In this document: positions 43,469 through 52,250 of the stretch, one piece after another
How positions within the stretch are numbered: position 1 is the stretch's first letter
Layout: each line of letters opens with the position of its first letter
Assembly: GCF_016860545.1 (NCBI RefSeq)
Contig: NZ_BNEB01000005.1
Coordinates: forward strand, 1 to 64,000
Length of the DNA: 64,000 nt
Direction: 5' to 3'
Source: Streptomyces asoensis
GTDB taxonomy: Bacteria > Actinomycetota > Actinomycetes > Streptomycetales > Streptomycetaceae
Program-made: the position numbers and the translations under genes
Notes under the pieces: model-generated
What the model was told of the DNA's origin: nothing
Databases searched by the model: none
Seen by the model: the letters and a program-made list of their open reading frames with translations, nothing else

Positions 43469-44869
43469 TCATAGAACGTCGCCCGCACTCACTCGCTCTA
43501 TGAAGTGCATGAATGTCTCGCCGACGCGTGTCGCGCGTGAGGCGTCGTGATAGTGCTTCTCGTACCACAGGGAGCCCGTCAGGGCCCCGTCCGCGACCTC
43601 CAGGTCGGCGAAGAGGGTGCTGGCGCACGCCAGCGCCTGCTCCGGACCGGCGAAGACCGGGGCCGGATGCTCCGGATACAGGTCCTGCGGGGTCAGGGCG
43701 AGGCCGGACGGCATGACCGGCACGGGGTTGCGCTCCTCCGGCAGCCACCCGGTCACGCCGCTCAGCCGCAGTTCCAGGTGGGCCATGGCGCTGCGGTAGT
43801 AGGCCCCCTCGCCCGGCGGACGGTCCTGGACCCGGGAGGCGATCTCGCTCAACGGCAGGTCGGCCCGGTCCGAGGCCCGCTGGACGCTGCCGTGGACGGC
43901 CTTGAGGAACTCCCTCGGCGACCGGTACCCGGTGTCCAGCGGTACGGGGACCACGGTGCTGAACAGGCCGAGCGTCTCGCGGGCGCTCGCGAAGGTCCGT
44001 CCGTGCGTGTACACGGAGCACACGAGACGGTCCCGCTCGTACTCCGTGGCGACGGCGTGGCCGAGGGCGGCCAGCAGGACGGTGTGGAGCGTGACGCGCT
44101 CGGCGCGTGAGCGGCGCAGCAACAGCCGGGTCCTCTCGGCCGTCAGCGCCACCGGCAGAGAACCGAACTCCGCCGCGGCGACGACCGCCCCGGCGTCCCC
44201 CGCCAGCGGGTCCGCCGCGCCGTACGCGCGCAGTTCCCCGGCCAGGGCGGCGGCTCTCCCCTGCACGGCGGAGCGCACCTCGGGCGTGTGCTCCTGGCTG
44301 ATCAGGTCGGTGTAACCCGCCGGATCCGCACGGCGTTTGGCGGTGTCCTCGCCCGGGGCGACGCGTGCTCGGTAGCCTTCGGCGAGCAGGTCCCGGAAGA
44401 GGCGGTGGGACGTACCGTCGAAGACCAGGTGGTGGAACTGCGCGACGAGGACGTGCTCCTCCGGCCCGGTGCGGACCAGGGTGGTGCGGCTCATGCGGTC
44501 CGTCAGGTCCAGGGGCTGTGAGAGGACCCTCGTCACCTCCGCCGTACGCTCCGCCGGTGCGGCCCGTACGAGGTCCAGCGGGCCCGCGTCCGGCCGCAGT
44601 CCTTGTCCGGGCCAGACCGCGGACGGGTCCGGTCCCGGCTTCGCCACGAGGTGCAGGCGCAGCGCCTCGTGGCGGGCGGCGATCTCGGCCAGGGTGTCCC
44701 GCAGTGCTCCGGTGTCGAGCGGCCCCTGGAACAGCAGGGTCTCGGCCGACTCGATCGGCGTCGAGTCGCCGGTGTAGCTCCGTGTCCACTCCCAGCACCA
44801 GTCCTGACGGGAGAACAGGGGCAGCGGAGCGGAGCCGGCGGAGCGGCCGCTCCTGGCTTGGTGGGTCAT
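43469..44869 (-). CDS. stand-alone condensation-domain protein, HHxxxDG intact
   Basis: 466 residues. LFSRQDWCWEWTRSYTG at residues 18-34 is the same unusual opening as in the protein at 39944, so the two are paralogues. The active-site motif HHLVFDG (146-152) is fully canonical, and the latch ETLGLFSTVVPVPLD is recognisable; this is the best candidate for a catalytically normal condensation enzyme in the cluster. ATG 44869 overlaps the glycosyltransferase stop (ATGA), tying it to the AHBA/sugar genes. Confidence 0.85.
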   Translation of the reverse strand: MTHQARSGRSAGSAPLPLFSRQDWCWEWTRSYTGDSTPIESAETLLFQGPLDTGALRDTLAEIAARHEALRLHLVAKPGPDPSAVWPGQGLRPDAGPLDLVRAAPAERTAEVTRVLSQPLDLTDRMSRTTLVRTGPEEHVLVAQFHHLVFDGTSHRLFRDLLAEGYRARVAPGEDTAKRRADPAGYTDLISQEHTPEVRSAVQGRAAALAGELRAYGAADPLAGDAGAVVAAAEFGSLPVALTAERTRLLLRRSRAERVTLHTVLLAALGHAVATEYERDRLVCSVYTHGRTFASARETLGLFSTVVPVPLDTGYRSPREFLKAVHGSVQRASDRADLPLSEIASRVQDRPPGEGAYYRSAMAHLELRLSGVTGWLPEERNPVPVMPSGLALTPQDLYPEHPAPVFAGPEQALACASTLFADLEVADGALTGSLWYEKHYHDASRATRVGETFMHFIERVSAGDVL

Positions 44870-45738
44870 GCGCGGGAGCTCTCTTCCAGGGTGCGTACGG
44901 CGGTGACGTACCGGAGGCCGTTCCCCGAGGGGCCGAGCAGCTCCGGCAGGGCGCGTACCGCGGGCACGGGGTGTTTCTCGGTGAAGCGGGCGAGGTTGAT
45001 CGTGTGCTGTTCCCAGCGGTCGGCCCGCTCGTGGGTGAGGTGCACTCCCGGGGCGCCGGGAGCCAGGCGCATCCCCGCTCCCGACGACCACAGCCGCAGG
45101 CCGAGTTCGAGGTCCTCGCACCCCCATGTCGTACCGAACGACTCGTCGAAGCCCCCGGATCGCTCCCACAGCCCGTACGGCATCGAGGTGTTGGCGCCGA
45201 TGCAGGTCAACCAGGGTGCCACGGGTTCGAGTCCGCCGGTGCCCATGCTCGTCACCAGTGCTTCCAGTGCGTTCGTCACCGTGCGCCCGAACCGGCCGCC
45301 CATGGCCGCCCCGTGGGGGTCGGGGACGGACTCCTCCCGCGCGGCGGCCAGCAGCCGCCGGGCGGCGGGAAGTTCACGGACCGGTCCGTGCACGCAACCG
45401 GGCTCCCGGTCGGTGTGCTCGGACAGGTGGGCCGCCAGGGCCGAGGGCGGGAGCAGGATGTCGTCGTCGAGGAAGAGCAGCAGGCCGCCGCGGGCCGCGG
45501 CCGCCCCGGCGTTGCGTGCGGCGGCGCGGCCCGCGCGCGGTCCCGGGACGGTACGCAGGGGCAGCCGTGCGGCGGCTGCCGCCACGACGTCGGCGGTGCC
45601 GTCGGTGCAGCCGTCGTCGACGACCACGATCTCGTGGGGTTCCGGGCACGCCTGACGGGCCAGGCAGGCAAGGGTCAGCCGCAGGCTGTCCGCCTTGTCG
45701 CGGGTCGGGACGACCACGCTGACCGCCGGCCGGGTCAT
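44866..45738 (-). CDS. GT2-family glycosyltransferase (MitB-like context)
   Basis: 290 residues, GT-A fold: VSVVVPTRDKADSLRLTL, VVVDDGCTDGT and the metal/nucleotide site FLDDDI; acceptor region GGFDESFGTTWGCEDLELGLR with the catalytic-base ED. It uses a UDP- or dTDP-sugar. In mitomycin biosynthesis a glycosyltransferase (MitB) sugars AHBA while it is bound to an ACP; here the same set (ligase, ACP, AHBA genes) surrounds the gene, so ACP-bound AHBA is a likely acceptor. This is inference. It overlaps both neighbours by 4 bp. Confidence 0.82.
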   Translation of the reverse strand: MTRPAVSVVVPTRDKADSLRLTLACLARQACPEPHEIVVVDDGCTDGTADVVAAAAARLPLRTVPGPRAGRAAARNAGAAAARGGLLLFLDDDILLPPSALAAHLSEHTDREPGCVHGPVRELPAARRLLAAAREESVPDPHGAAMGGRFGRTVTNALEALVTSMGTGGLEPVAPWLTCIGANTSMPYGLWERSGGFDESFGTTWGCEDLELGLRLWSSGAGMRLAPGAPGVHLTHERADRWEQHTINLARFTEKHPVPAVRALPELLGPSGNGLRYVTAVRTLEESSRA

Positions 45739-46700
45739 GGCGGGCTCCCTTCGTGGAACAGATCCGCCCCGTTGAGCACGTGTGGGCCGCGGGCAGCCAG
45801 CAGGGCCGCGCCCGCGAGGGAGGAGTGCGGACCGTGGACGGCCGGGCCGACCTCGGGGAGCGGCCGGCCCGGGCGGGCCGTCGCGGCCAGGCGGCGGGCC
45901 ACTCTGCCGGGCAGCGGTGCGAGCGCGGCTCCGAGGCCGCCCCCGATACGTATCTGCGCGGGCTGGACGAGCTCCGCGAGGACCCGCAGCGCTCCGGCGA
46001 TCGAGTCGGCCGCGTGGTCGAGGGTGCGCTCCGCCCACGGCTCGGCGCGCTCCACGCCCGCCACCAACTCGGCGCTCGACGTGGGGAGTCCGCGGGCCGC
46101 GGTGGCGTGCGCGGCCAGTGCCTCGGCCGAGACCACGGCTTGCAGGCAGCCGCGCGTGCCGCACCGGCAGCGCGGACCGCGCGGATCGGTCACCAGGTGG
46201 CCCAGCTCCCCCGCCGTGCCCCAGGCGCCGGTCAGCAGTCGGCCCCCGCTGACCAGCCCGCCGCCGACACCCGTGCCGATGCCCAGGTAGGCGAGGTCCC
46301 GGCCGGCCGTGGACACGGCTTCCGCCAGCGCGGCGAGCGTCGCGTCGTCGCCGAACAGGACCTCGGCGCCGCTGCCGGTGAACGGGGCGCTCAGCGAACG
46401 GCCCACCCAGGTCGGCCGGTTGGGCCAGCTCAGCACGGTCGCGTCGGCGCCGACGTTGGGCGCCGCGGCGACGCCGATCCGCACGGGGGCTCCCGGTAGC
46501 GCGGCGATCGCCTCGGCGACGCACGCTTCCAGCAGCTCCGAATCGGCTTCCGCGTCGTCGCCCGCGGGCCACGGCACGGTGCGCTCGTGCACGGTCGTCC
46601 CGGCGGCCACCGCGCGCAGGGCCAGTTTGGTCCCCCCGATGTCCACGGCGAGGACACCGCCCGCGGTGTCCGCGTGCGGGCGCGGGCGGTCGTCGGTCAC
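45735..46700 (-). CDS. rifN: ROK-family sugar kinase, RifN-like kanosamine kinase
   Basis: 321 residues. N-terminal ATP motif LAVDIGGTKLALRAV, phosphate loop GIGTGVGGGLVSGG, and the ROK zinc motif CRCGTRGC preceded by GELGHLV. RifN and its homologues phosphorylate kanosamine (3-amino-3-deoxyglucose) to the 6-phosphate at the start of the aminoshikimate pathway. GTG 46700 overlaps the ligase stop (GTGA). The AHBA operon context decides between kanosamine and glucose as substrate. Confidence 0.85.
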   Translation of the reverse strand: MTDDRPRPHADTAGGVLAVDIGGTKLALRAVAAGTTVHERTVPWPAGDDAEADSELLEACVAEAIAALPGAPVRIGVAAAPNVGADATVLSWPNRPTWVGRSLSAPFTGSGAEVLFGDDATLAALAEAVSTAGRDLAYLGIGTGVGGGLVSGGRLLTGAWGTAGELGHLVTDPRGPRCRCGTRGCLQAVVSAEALAAHATAARGLPTSSAELVAGVERAEPWAERTLDHAADSIAGALRVLAELVQPAQIRIGGGLGAALAPLPGRVARRLAATARPGRPLPEVGPAVHGPHSSLAGAALLAARGPHVLNGADLFHEGSPP

Positions 46701-48844
46701 GACGGCTTCCGGGCGACGACGATCGCGTACGGCGCCTGCTCGGCGCGCCGGCTCTCCTCGACCCGCAGCCCCACGGCCTCCAGTCCGGCCCGGAGCTCCT
46801 GCGTCGTCCACCAGTGCAGATGCCCGTCAACGAGCCAACGCACCGCCAGGGTCCGGCTCATGTCGTCGGTGAGGGCCAGCGGGTCGTCGACGAAGGCGTC
46901 GGCGACCACGAGCAGTCCCTTCGGCCTCAGCAGTGCGGCGAGCGATCCCAGTCCGGCGGCCGGGCCGTGGACACCCCCGAGGACCACGCAGGCGCCGTGC
47001 TCGGCATCGGTCGCCGGTGGGGCACCGCCGTCGCCGATCTCCAGCAGCGATCCGTCGACGGCGGTCTCCGCGAGCAGCGCCTCGACGCTCGCCCGCAGGG
47101 CCTTCGTCACCGCCGAGGGCCCGAAGGGCGCGGCAGGCGGGTCCGGTCGCTCGGGCGCCGTTTCTCCGCGCACCCGGGCCGCCAGCGCCCGGCCGCCCGG
47201 CAGGACGTCCGGGGGGAGCGTCCAGTCGCCCGGCGCCCCCGCCGAGAAGGTGTCCGTGACCAGCAGTCCCAGCGCGCAGGCGGTGTCCAGCACGGGCGAC
47301 AGCACCTCCGCGCGCAGGCCCGTCGTCGCGGCCAGGTCGGCGGCGGTGCCGCCCTGGGCCAGGAGCGGGGGCAGGCCGAGTTCGGTGAGGGCCGCCGCCA
47401 GGACCTGCTCGGCCATGGTCGCGGCGCGGGCCCCCCGGGCGAGGCGGTACGCGGGGGCCGCCTGTGTCTTGCCGACGGCCGAGCGGCGCAGCCGGTAGCG
47501 GGGCAGGAAGCTGTCGGGGACCTTGAACCCGGCCAGTTCGGCACGGGCGTAGGCCTGCACCCGCGCCGGGGAGGCCAGTTCGGTGTCGGCGGGGACGTAC
47601 TCGACAGTGAGCCCCTGGTCGTCCGAGTCCTGCGCACCCGTCGCCGTGACCGAGACGTCGGCGACGCCGGGGGCCGCCCGGAGCACCGATTCGACCTCCA
47701 GGGTGGAGACCCAGCGGGCCCCCCGTCTGACCACGCCGAGCCGGGCCCTGCCCAGGATGCGGTGGACGCCGTCCTCGTCGCGATCGGCGAGGTCGTGCAG
47801 GCGGTGGACCGAGCCGTCCTCCAGGACGACGGCGAGCTCTCCCTGGGCCGCTCCCCCGCCGGGCACCGGCGTGCCGTCGGGGTCCAGCAGGTCGATCCGC
47901 ACGCCGGGCATCGGACGGCCGACGGCTCCCGACGGCAGTCCGGGCTCTCCCCACAGCACCGCACCCGTCTCGCTGGAGCCGTAGTTGCGGGACACACCCA
48001 CACCGAGAGCGCGCGACCACAGCGCGTCGAGCCCGACGTCCACGTATCCTGCGCCGGCCATCACCCGGCGCAGCGCGGGGAACGGGGCGTCGTCGGTCAG
48101 GGCCCGTCGGCGCGCCAGGACGCGGGCCAGGCCGGGCACGGTGACCAGGACCGTCGCCCCCTCGCGCAGTCTGCTGTGCACGGAGCCGACGGCGCGCGGC
48201 GGCACCGGGTCCACGTGCGCCCCGGCCACCAGCGCGCCGGCCAGCCAACCGAGCGCGTAGGCATGGCTCAGCGGCAGCGGAAGCAGTACGCGGTCCTCCC
48301 GCCGCGCCAGGCCGGCGTGGTGGTAGCGCACGCCCTCGTCGAGCACGGAACGCGGCGACCGTGCCACGAGCTTGGGCGTCCCGGTCGACCCGGAGGAGAC
48401 CAGGACGACCGTGCCCGGGTCGGGGGCGGACGGACCGGGATCCGCGTCGACCGCGCCGGTCCCGGCACCGGTGGAGCCGTCGTCGGTACCGCCGTCGTGC
48501 GGCCGGAGCACCGCACCGTGCGCCTCACCCGGGTCCGTCACCAGCGTCCGCCGGGCGCCGGCGGTCCTGAGCAGCCTGCGGGTCTCCGCCGGTGGCGAGT
48601 CCGCGGGCAGCAGCAGGGGGCAGGCGCCCACCGCCGTCAGCGCGAGCAGCCCCAGTACCCATTCGGGCTGGTTGGGCCCCTGGAGGCCGACGGTCTCCGC
48701 GGGCCGTACGCCCTGGGCGCGCAGCCGTTCGGCCAGCTCGGTCACCCGGCTGACGGCCGCCCGGCGGGAGAGGTCGCCGAGCGCCGGCGCGTCCGGGTCC
48801 AGGTCCGCTCGGGCGAAGGCTTCCCACAGGTTCGCGGCATTCAC
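46697..48844 (-). CDS. AMP-dependent acyl ligase fused to a methyltransferase-like domain
   Basis: 715 residues. Residues 1-430: ANL ligase with P-loop VVLVSSGSTGTPKLVARS (146-163), NYGSSETGAVLW and the C-terminal subdomain ending near SAVGKTQAAPAYR with the catalytic Lys. Residues 440-715 resemble a SAM O-methyltransferase: winged dimerisation helices (MAEQVLAAALTELGLPPLLA; LAATTGLRAEVLSPVLDT), motif I as LLEIGDGGA and the usual end TTQELRAGLEAVGLRVEES. The Rossmann part is about 60 residues short between motif I and the next strand, so methyl transfer is doubtful. Probable job: adenylate AHBA and load the ACP at 56016, as MitE does in mitomycin. Overlaps both neighbours. Confidence 0.8.
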   Translation of the reverse strand: MNAANLWEAFARADLDPDAPALGDLSRRAAVSRVTELAERLRAQGVRPAETVGLQGPNQPEWVLGLLALTAVGACPLLLPADSPPAETRRLLRTAGARRTLVTDPGEAHGAVLRPHDGGTDDGSTGAGTGAVDADPGPSAPDPGTVVLVSSGSTGTPKLVARSPRSVLDEGVRYHHAGLARREDRVLLPLPLSHAYALGWLAGALVAGAHVDPVPPRAVGSVHSRLREGATVLVTVPGLARVLARRRALTDDAPFPALRRVMAGAGYVDVGLDALWSRALGVGVSRNYGSSETGAVLWGEPGLPSGAVGRPMPGVRIDLLDPDGTPVPGGGAAQGELAVVLEDGSVHRLHDLADRDEDGVHRILGRARLGVVRRGARWVSTLEVESVLRAAPGVADVSVTATGAQDSDDQGLTVEYVPADTELASPARVQAYARAELAGFKVPDSFLPRYRLRRSAVGKTQAAPAYRLARGARAATMAEQVLAAALTELGLPPLLAQGGTAADLAATTGLRAEVLSPVLDTACALGLLVTDTFSAGAPGDWTLPPDVLPGGRALAARVRGETAPERPDPPAAPFGPSAVTKALRASVEALLAETAVDGSLLEIGDGGAPPATDAEHGACVVLGGVHGPAAGLGSLAALLRPKGLLVVADAFVDDPLALTDDMSRTLAVRWLVDGHLHWWTTQELRAGLEAVGLRVEESRRAEQAPYAIVVARKPS

Positions 48845-49314
48845 TTCGCCTCGCCCTGCGCCGCGGACTCCAGCCGCCGTACGAGTGCCTGGGCGGCGAG
48901 TTCGTACCCGTGGGTGCCGAAACCCGCGATCACACCCACGGCGAGGGGTGAGACGACGGAGTTGTGCCGGAACGACTCACGGGCCCAGACGTTGGAGATG
49001 TGCACCTCGGCCCAGGGCGCCGGGTAGTCGGCGAGGGCGTCGCGCAGGCTCCAGCCGGCGATCATCAGCGCGCCGGGATTGACGACGGCCGCGACGGTGT
49101 CCCGGTGCTTGTGCAGCGCGCGGATCAACTCTCCCTCGCCGTCGTGCTGTTCGCTGCGCAGCCCGTACCCTGCGCGGGCCAGCAGCTCGGCCACCGTCTC
49201 CTCCACCTGGGCCAGGGTGGTGGTGCCGTAGATGCCGGGTTCGCGCGTGCCGAGCGTGCCCAGGTTGGGGCCGTTGAGCAGCAGCAGGTCACGGGAGGTC
49301 GAGGCGATGGTCAC
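48841..49314 (-). CDS. rifJ: type II 3-dehydroquinate dehydratase, RifJ-like (aminoDHQ dehydratase)
   Basis: 157 residues, the length of AroQ-type dodecameric enzymes. Signatures: LLLNGPNLGTLGTREPGIYG with the catalytic loop Arg and Tyr, QHDGEGELI, NPGALMIAGWSLRDAL and EVHISNVWARESFRHNSVVS with the catalytic His. In AHBA clusters RifJ dehydrates 5-amino-5-deoxy-3-dehydroquinate. Overlaps the phosphatase and ligase genes by 4 bp each. Confidence 0.9.
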   Translation of the reverse strand: MTIASTSRDLLLLNGPNLGTLGTREPGIYGTTTLAQVEETVAELLARAGYGLRSEQHDGEGELIRALHKHRDTVAAVVNPGALMIAGWSLRDALADYPAPWAEVHISNVWARESFRHNSVVSPLAVGVIAGFGTHGYELAAQALVRRLESAAQGEAK

Positions 49315-49970
49315 GCGGGGGTCCCTTCACGGCGGAGCAGCAGGGCGGCCAGTTCGGCGCACGAGCCGGCCACCAGTTCGGGGCGGTGGGCGAGCAGTTC
49401 CTCCCGGTCGCCCTGGCCCCAGAGGCCGGCGGCCGTACGGGTGCCGGCCGCGCGGCCGGCCCGCAGGTCCAGCGCGGAGTCGCCGACCATGACGGCGCCG
49501 TCGGCTGCGGCGCCGATCTTCTCCAGGGCGAGCAGGACGATGTCGGGAGCGGGCTTGCCGTGCGCCACCTCGTCGCTGCCGCACACCGCGTCCACCAGGT
49601 CCAGCAGGCCGGTCGCCGACAGTGCCTCCACCGCACGGCCGTGGGTCTTGCCGGTGGCGACGGCGGTGGGGACACCGGCCTCGCGCAGTCCGGCGAGCAG
49701 TTCCGCCGCGCCGGGGCAGGGCTCGATCTCGTGGACCAGTTTGCGGCTCTCGACGACGAACGGCTCGTACATCCCGACGGGCAGCCCCATGATCGCCAAG
49801 GTGTCGGGCATGTGCCGCCCGAGGTGGGTCAGGTACTCCTCGAAGGGTGCCTCGCCCTCGCCGACCGTGAGGTCGTAGGCCCGCTGGAAGGCCCTGCGCA
49901 TCACGTGGATGCTGTCGATGAGCACGCCGTCCAGATCCAGGACGACGGCCCGCGGCCACAGGTCACTCAC
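49311..49970 (-). CDS. rifM: HAD-family phosphatase, RifM-like
   Basis: 219 residues. Motif I VVLDLDGVLIDS (nucleophile Asp), motif II VATGKTHG, motif III Lys in GKPAPDIV and motif IV MVGDSALDL. RifM-type phosphatases accompany AHBA synthase and are needed for the pathway. It overlaps the aminotransferase by 8 bp and the dehydratase by 4 bp. Confidence 0.87.
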   Translation of the reverse strand: MSDLWPRAVVLDLDGVLIDSIHVMRRAFQRAYDLTVGEGEAPFEEYLTHLGRHMPDTLAIMGLPVGMYEPFVVESRKLVHEIEPCPGAAELLAGLREAGVPTAVATGKTHGRAVEALSATGLLDLVDAVCGSDEVAHGKPAPDIVLLALEKIGAAADGAVMVGDSALDLRAGRAAGTRTAAGLWGQGDREELLAHRPELVAGSCAELAALLLRREGTPA

Positions 49971-51183
49971 GGTTCGCTCCCTTTCGGACGGCTTCGGACG
50001 CCGTCCGCATGCTCGCCACCAGGTGGGCGACGTCGTCGTCCGTCATGGTCGCGCCGAGTCCGACGGTGACGGACCGGCCCAGCACGGCCTCGCTGGCACG
50101 CAGGCGCGCGGTGGCGTCCCAGGCGACGCCCCAGGGGGTGCGGCCCGCGCGGACGGCGGGGTTCTGCTGGACGAGGCGGCCGGAATAGAGCGTGGCCGCG
50201 GGGATGCCGGCGGCGGTGAGCACGGTGACGAACCGGCGGGCGGCCATGCGGTCGGCCAGCAGGACCGTGAGATCGCCGCCGCTGCCCTCCTCGTCCGGCA
50301 GCCGCCGCCACTCGAGCTCCAGGTCGGCGAGGTCCGCGCGGACGGTCCGGGCGACGTCGCGCAGCCGGCGCAGCATCGGCGTGAGCCGTTCCAGCTGTAC
50401 GGACAGCAGGGCGCCGGCGATCTCCGTCATCCGCAGGTTGGCGCCGAGGAAGGCCTCGCCCGAGGCTCCGCCGCGCTCGCCGCTGCGCGAGGTGGTGAAC
50501 TGCCCGCCCTGGTCCTGGTAGCGGACCACGCGGTCGTGCACCTCGGGGTCCGTCGTCACGACGGCACCGCCCTCGCCCGCGGTGATGTTCTTCTCCAGCT
50601 GGAAGCTGAAGGCCCCCGCGTCGCCGATCGAGCCCACCGGGCGCCCCCGGTAGCTGACGCCGCAGGCCTGGGCGGCGTCCTCGAGGACCCGGATGCCGTG
50701 CTCGCGGGCGACGGCGAGGATGGGGTCCATGTCGGCGGCGACGTTGTTCAGGTGGACGGGCATGACCGCGAAGGTCCGCTCGGTGACGAGCTTCTCCCAT
50801 GCCGTCGGGTCGAGGGTGAGCGACTCGTCGATGTCGGCGAAGACGGGGACGCCGCGCGCGGCCACGATCGCGTTGACGCAGCCGATGAAGGTGGCCGACG
50901 GCACGATGACCTCACCGCCCTCGGGGATCCCCAGGCCGATCAGGGCGCAGGTCAGGGCGGCGGTACCGGAGGAGACGCCGACCGCGTGGGGTGTCTGGTG
51001 CAGGGCGGCGAACCGCTCCTCGAACCGCTCGACGCGGCGCTGGAGCGCGGGACCGTAGTACCGGAACAGGGAGCGGCTCTCGAGCACGTCCAGTGCGGCG
51101 GCCTTCTCCTCCTCGCCCCACAGGGCGAGGCCGCGCAGCGGCTCGTAGCGCAGCGCCGTGGGCTCGGACAGGGATGCAGTCAT
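49963..51183 (-). CDS. second DegT/DnrJ/EryC1 PLP aminotransferase
   Basis: 406 residues from ATG 51183 (GGAGACG upstream, overlap with the oxidoreductase stop). PLP lysine in SFQLEKNITAGEGG; other anchors VSSGTAALTCALIGLG, MPVHLNNVAADMDPILAV and EDAAQACGVSYRG. It differs clearly from the AHBA synthase at 52247 (SFQNGK at the lysine; QGQWWR signature). SLFRYYGP is seen in aminotransferases acting on keto-sugars or cyclitols. Possible roles: partner of the RifL-like enzyme in kanosamine formation, or making an aminosugar for the glycosyltransferase. Confidence 0.85.
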   Translation of the reverse strand: MTASLSEPTALRYEPLRGLALWGEEEKAAALDVLESRSLFRYYGPALQRRVERFEERFAALHQTPHAVGVSSGTAALTCALIGLGIPEGGEVIVPSATFIGCVNAIVAARGVPVFADIDESLTLDPTAWEKLVTERTFAVMPVHLNNVAADMDPILAVAREHGIRVLEDAAQACGVSYRGRPVGSIGDAGAFSFQLEKNITAGEGGAVVTTDPEVHDRVVRYQDQGGQFTTSRSGERGGASGEAFLGANLRMTEIAGALLSVQLERLTPMLRRLRDVARTVRADLADLELEWRRLPDEEGSGGDLTVLLADRMAARRFVTVLTAAGIPAATLYSGRLVQQNPAVRAGRTPWGVAWDATARLRASEAVLGRSVTVGLGATMTDDDVAHLVASMRTASEAVRKGANRE

Positions 51184-52250
51184 GAATTCGTCTCCGGTGC
51201 TGTCCAACGGGCGGACGTGGCGCGGTAGCAGGCCTCGACGACGGCCAGGGCCTCGCGTGCTTCGCGCAGCGCCCGGTCCGTGGCGTCGGGCCGGGCCAGT
51301 TCGGCGGCCAGCGCGTCGAGTTGCTGGTCGTACTCGTCACCGACGCCGGCCGGGGGCAGCGGCACCCGGCGTTCCGCGCCCTCCTGGCGGAGCGTGAGCG
51401 TCGGTTCGTCGACACGTCGTGGGCTGAAGCCGAACGTGGTGGTCAGCTCGGCGGTGCCCTCGGTGCCGTGCAGCACCAGCCGGGTACGGTCGACCGGCTC
51501 GTGCGAGGCCCAGGCGAAGCGCAGCTGCATGCCGTACCGCTCGGTGACCACGAGGGCGGTGAGCTGGTCCTCCACGTCGGCGTCCGCAAGGCCGGCCGTG
51601 CCCGCGTGCCAGTCCGCCCCCCAGCCCGCGCGGGTGAGGAAGTCGCTGGAGGCAAGGGCGGTGGCGTGGCGCACGCCGGAGGCGCCCCACAGGTGGTGCA
51701 GGACGTCGATCACGTGCCAGCCCAGGTCGACCAGGACCCCGCCGCCGGCCGTCTCGCGGCGGGCGAACCAGTCGCTGCCGGGGATGCCCCGGGAGCGCAC
51801 CCAGCTCAGCTCGGCGTGGCGGGGCGTGCCGAGCGCCCCGTCGGAGACGAGACGCGCCAGCTCCCCCACGTCCGCGCGGTGGCGGGCGGCGGTGGACAGC
51901 AGCAGCCGCCCTCCGCCGTCGCGGGCGGCGTCCTCGAGGAGCCGCAGGTGGGCGAAGTCGGTGCCGGTGGGCTTCTCCAGGAACACCGCGAGGCCCTGGC
52001 GCAGGAAGTGGCTCGCGAGCGCGCCGTGGGTGTGGTTCGGGGTGAGGACGAACACGAGGTCGGCTTCGTGCGGCCCGAGCTCCTGGAACCCGCCGTACAC
52101 CTGCGCCCCGCCCACCAGGGCGGCGGCCCGCTCGACGGCCTCGGGCCGCGGCTCCACGACGGCGACGACGTCGAAGTCGGGGTGCTTGACCAGCCGGGGC
52201 AGCCATACCTCGCGGGCCACCCAGCCCAGTCCGATGACGGCGACCTTCAT
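51180..52250 (-). CDS. rifL: Gfo/Idh/MocA oxidoreductase, RifL-like
   Basis: 356 residues. Rossmann start VAVIGLGWVAREVWLP, the conserved EKP in LAVFLEKPTGTDF, and the active-site region GGGVLVDLGWHVIDVLHHLWG. In the rifamycin pathway RifL (dehydrogenase) works with RifK (transaminase) to make UDP-3-amino-3-deoxyglucose. It sits between the two aminotransferase genes and overlaps both by 4 bp, so either could be its partner. Confidence 0.85.
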   Translation of the reverse strand: MKVAVIGLGWVAREVWLPRLVKHPDFDVVAVVEPRPEAVERAAALVGGAQVYGGFQELGPHEADLVFVLTPNHTHGALASHFLRQGLAVFLEKPTGTDFAHLRLLEDAARDGGGRLLLSTAARHRADVGELARLVSDGALGTPRHAELSWVRSRGIPGSDWFARRETAGGGVLVDLGWHVIDVLHHLWGASGVRHATALASSDFLTRAGWGADWHAGTAGLADADVEDQLTALVVTERYGMQLRFAWASHEPVDRTRLVLHGTEGTAELTTTFGFSPRRVDEPTLTLRQEGAERRVPLPPAGVGDEYDQQLDALAAELARPDATDRALREAREALAVVEACYRATSARWTAPETNS

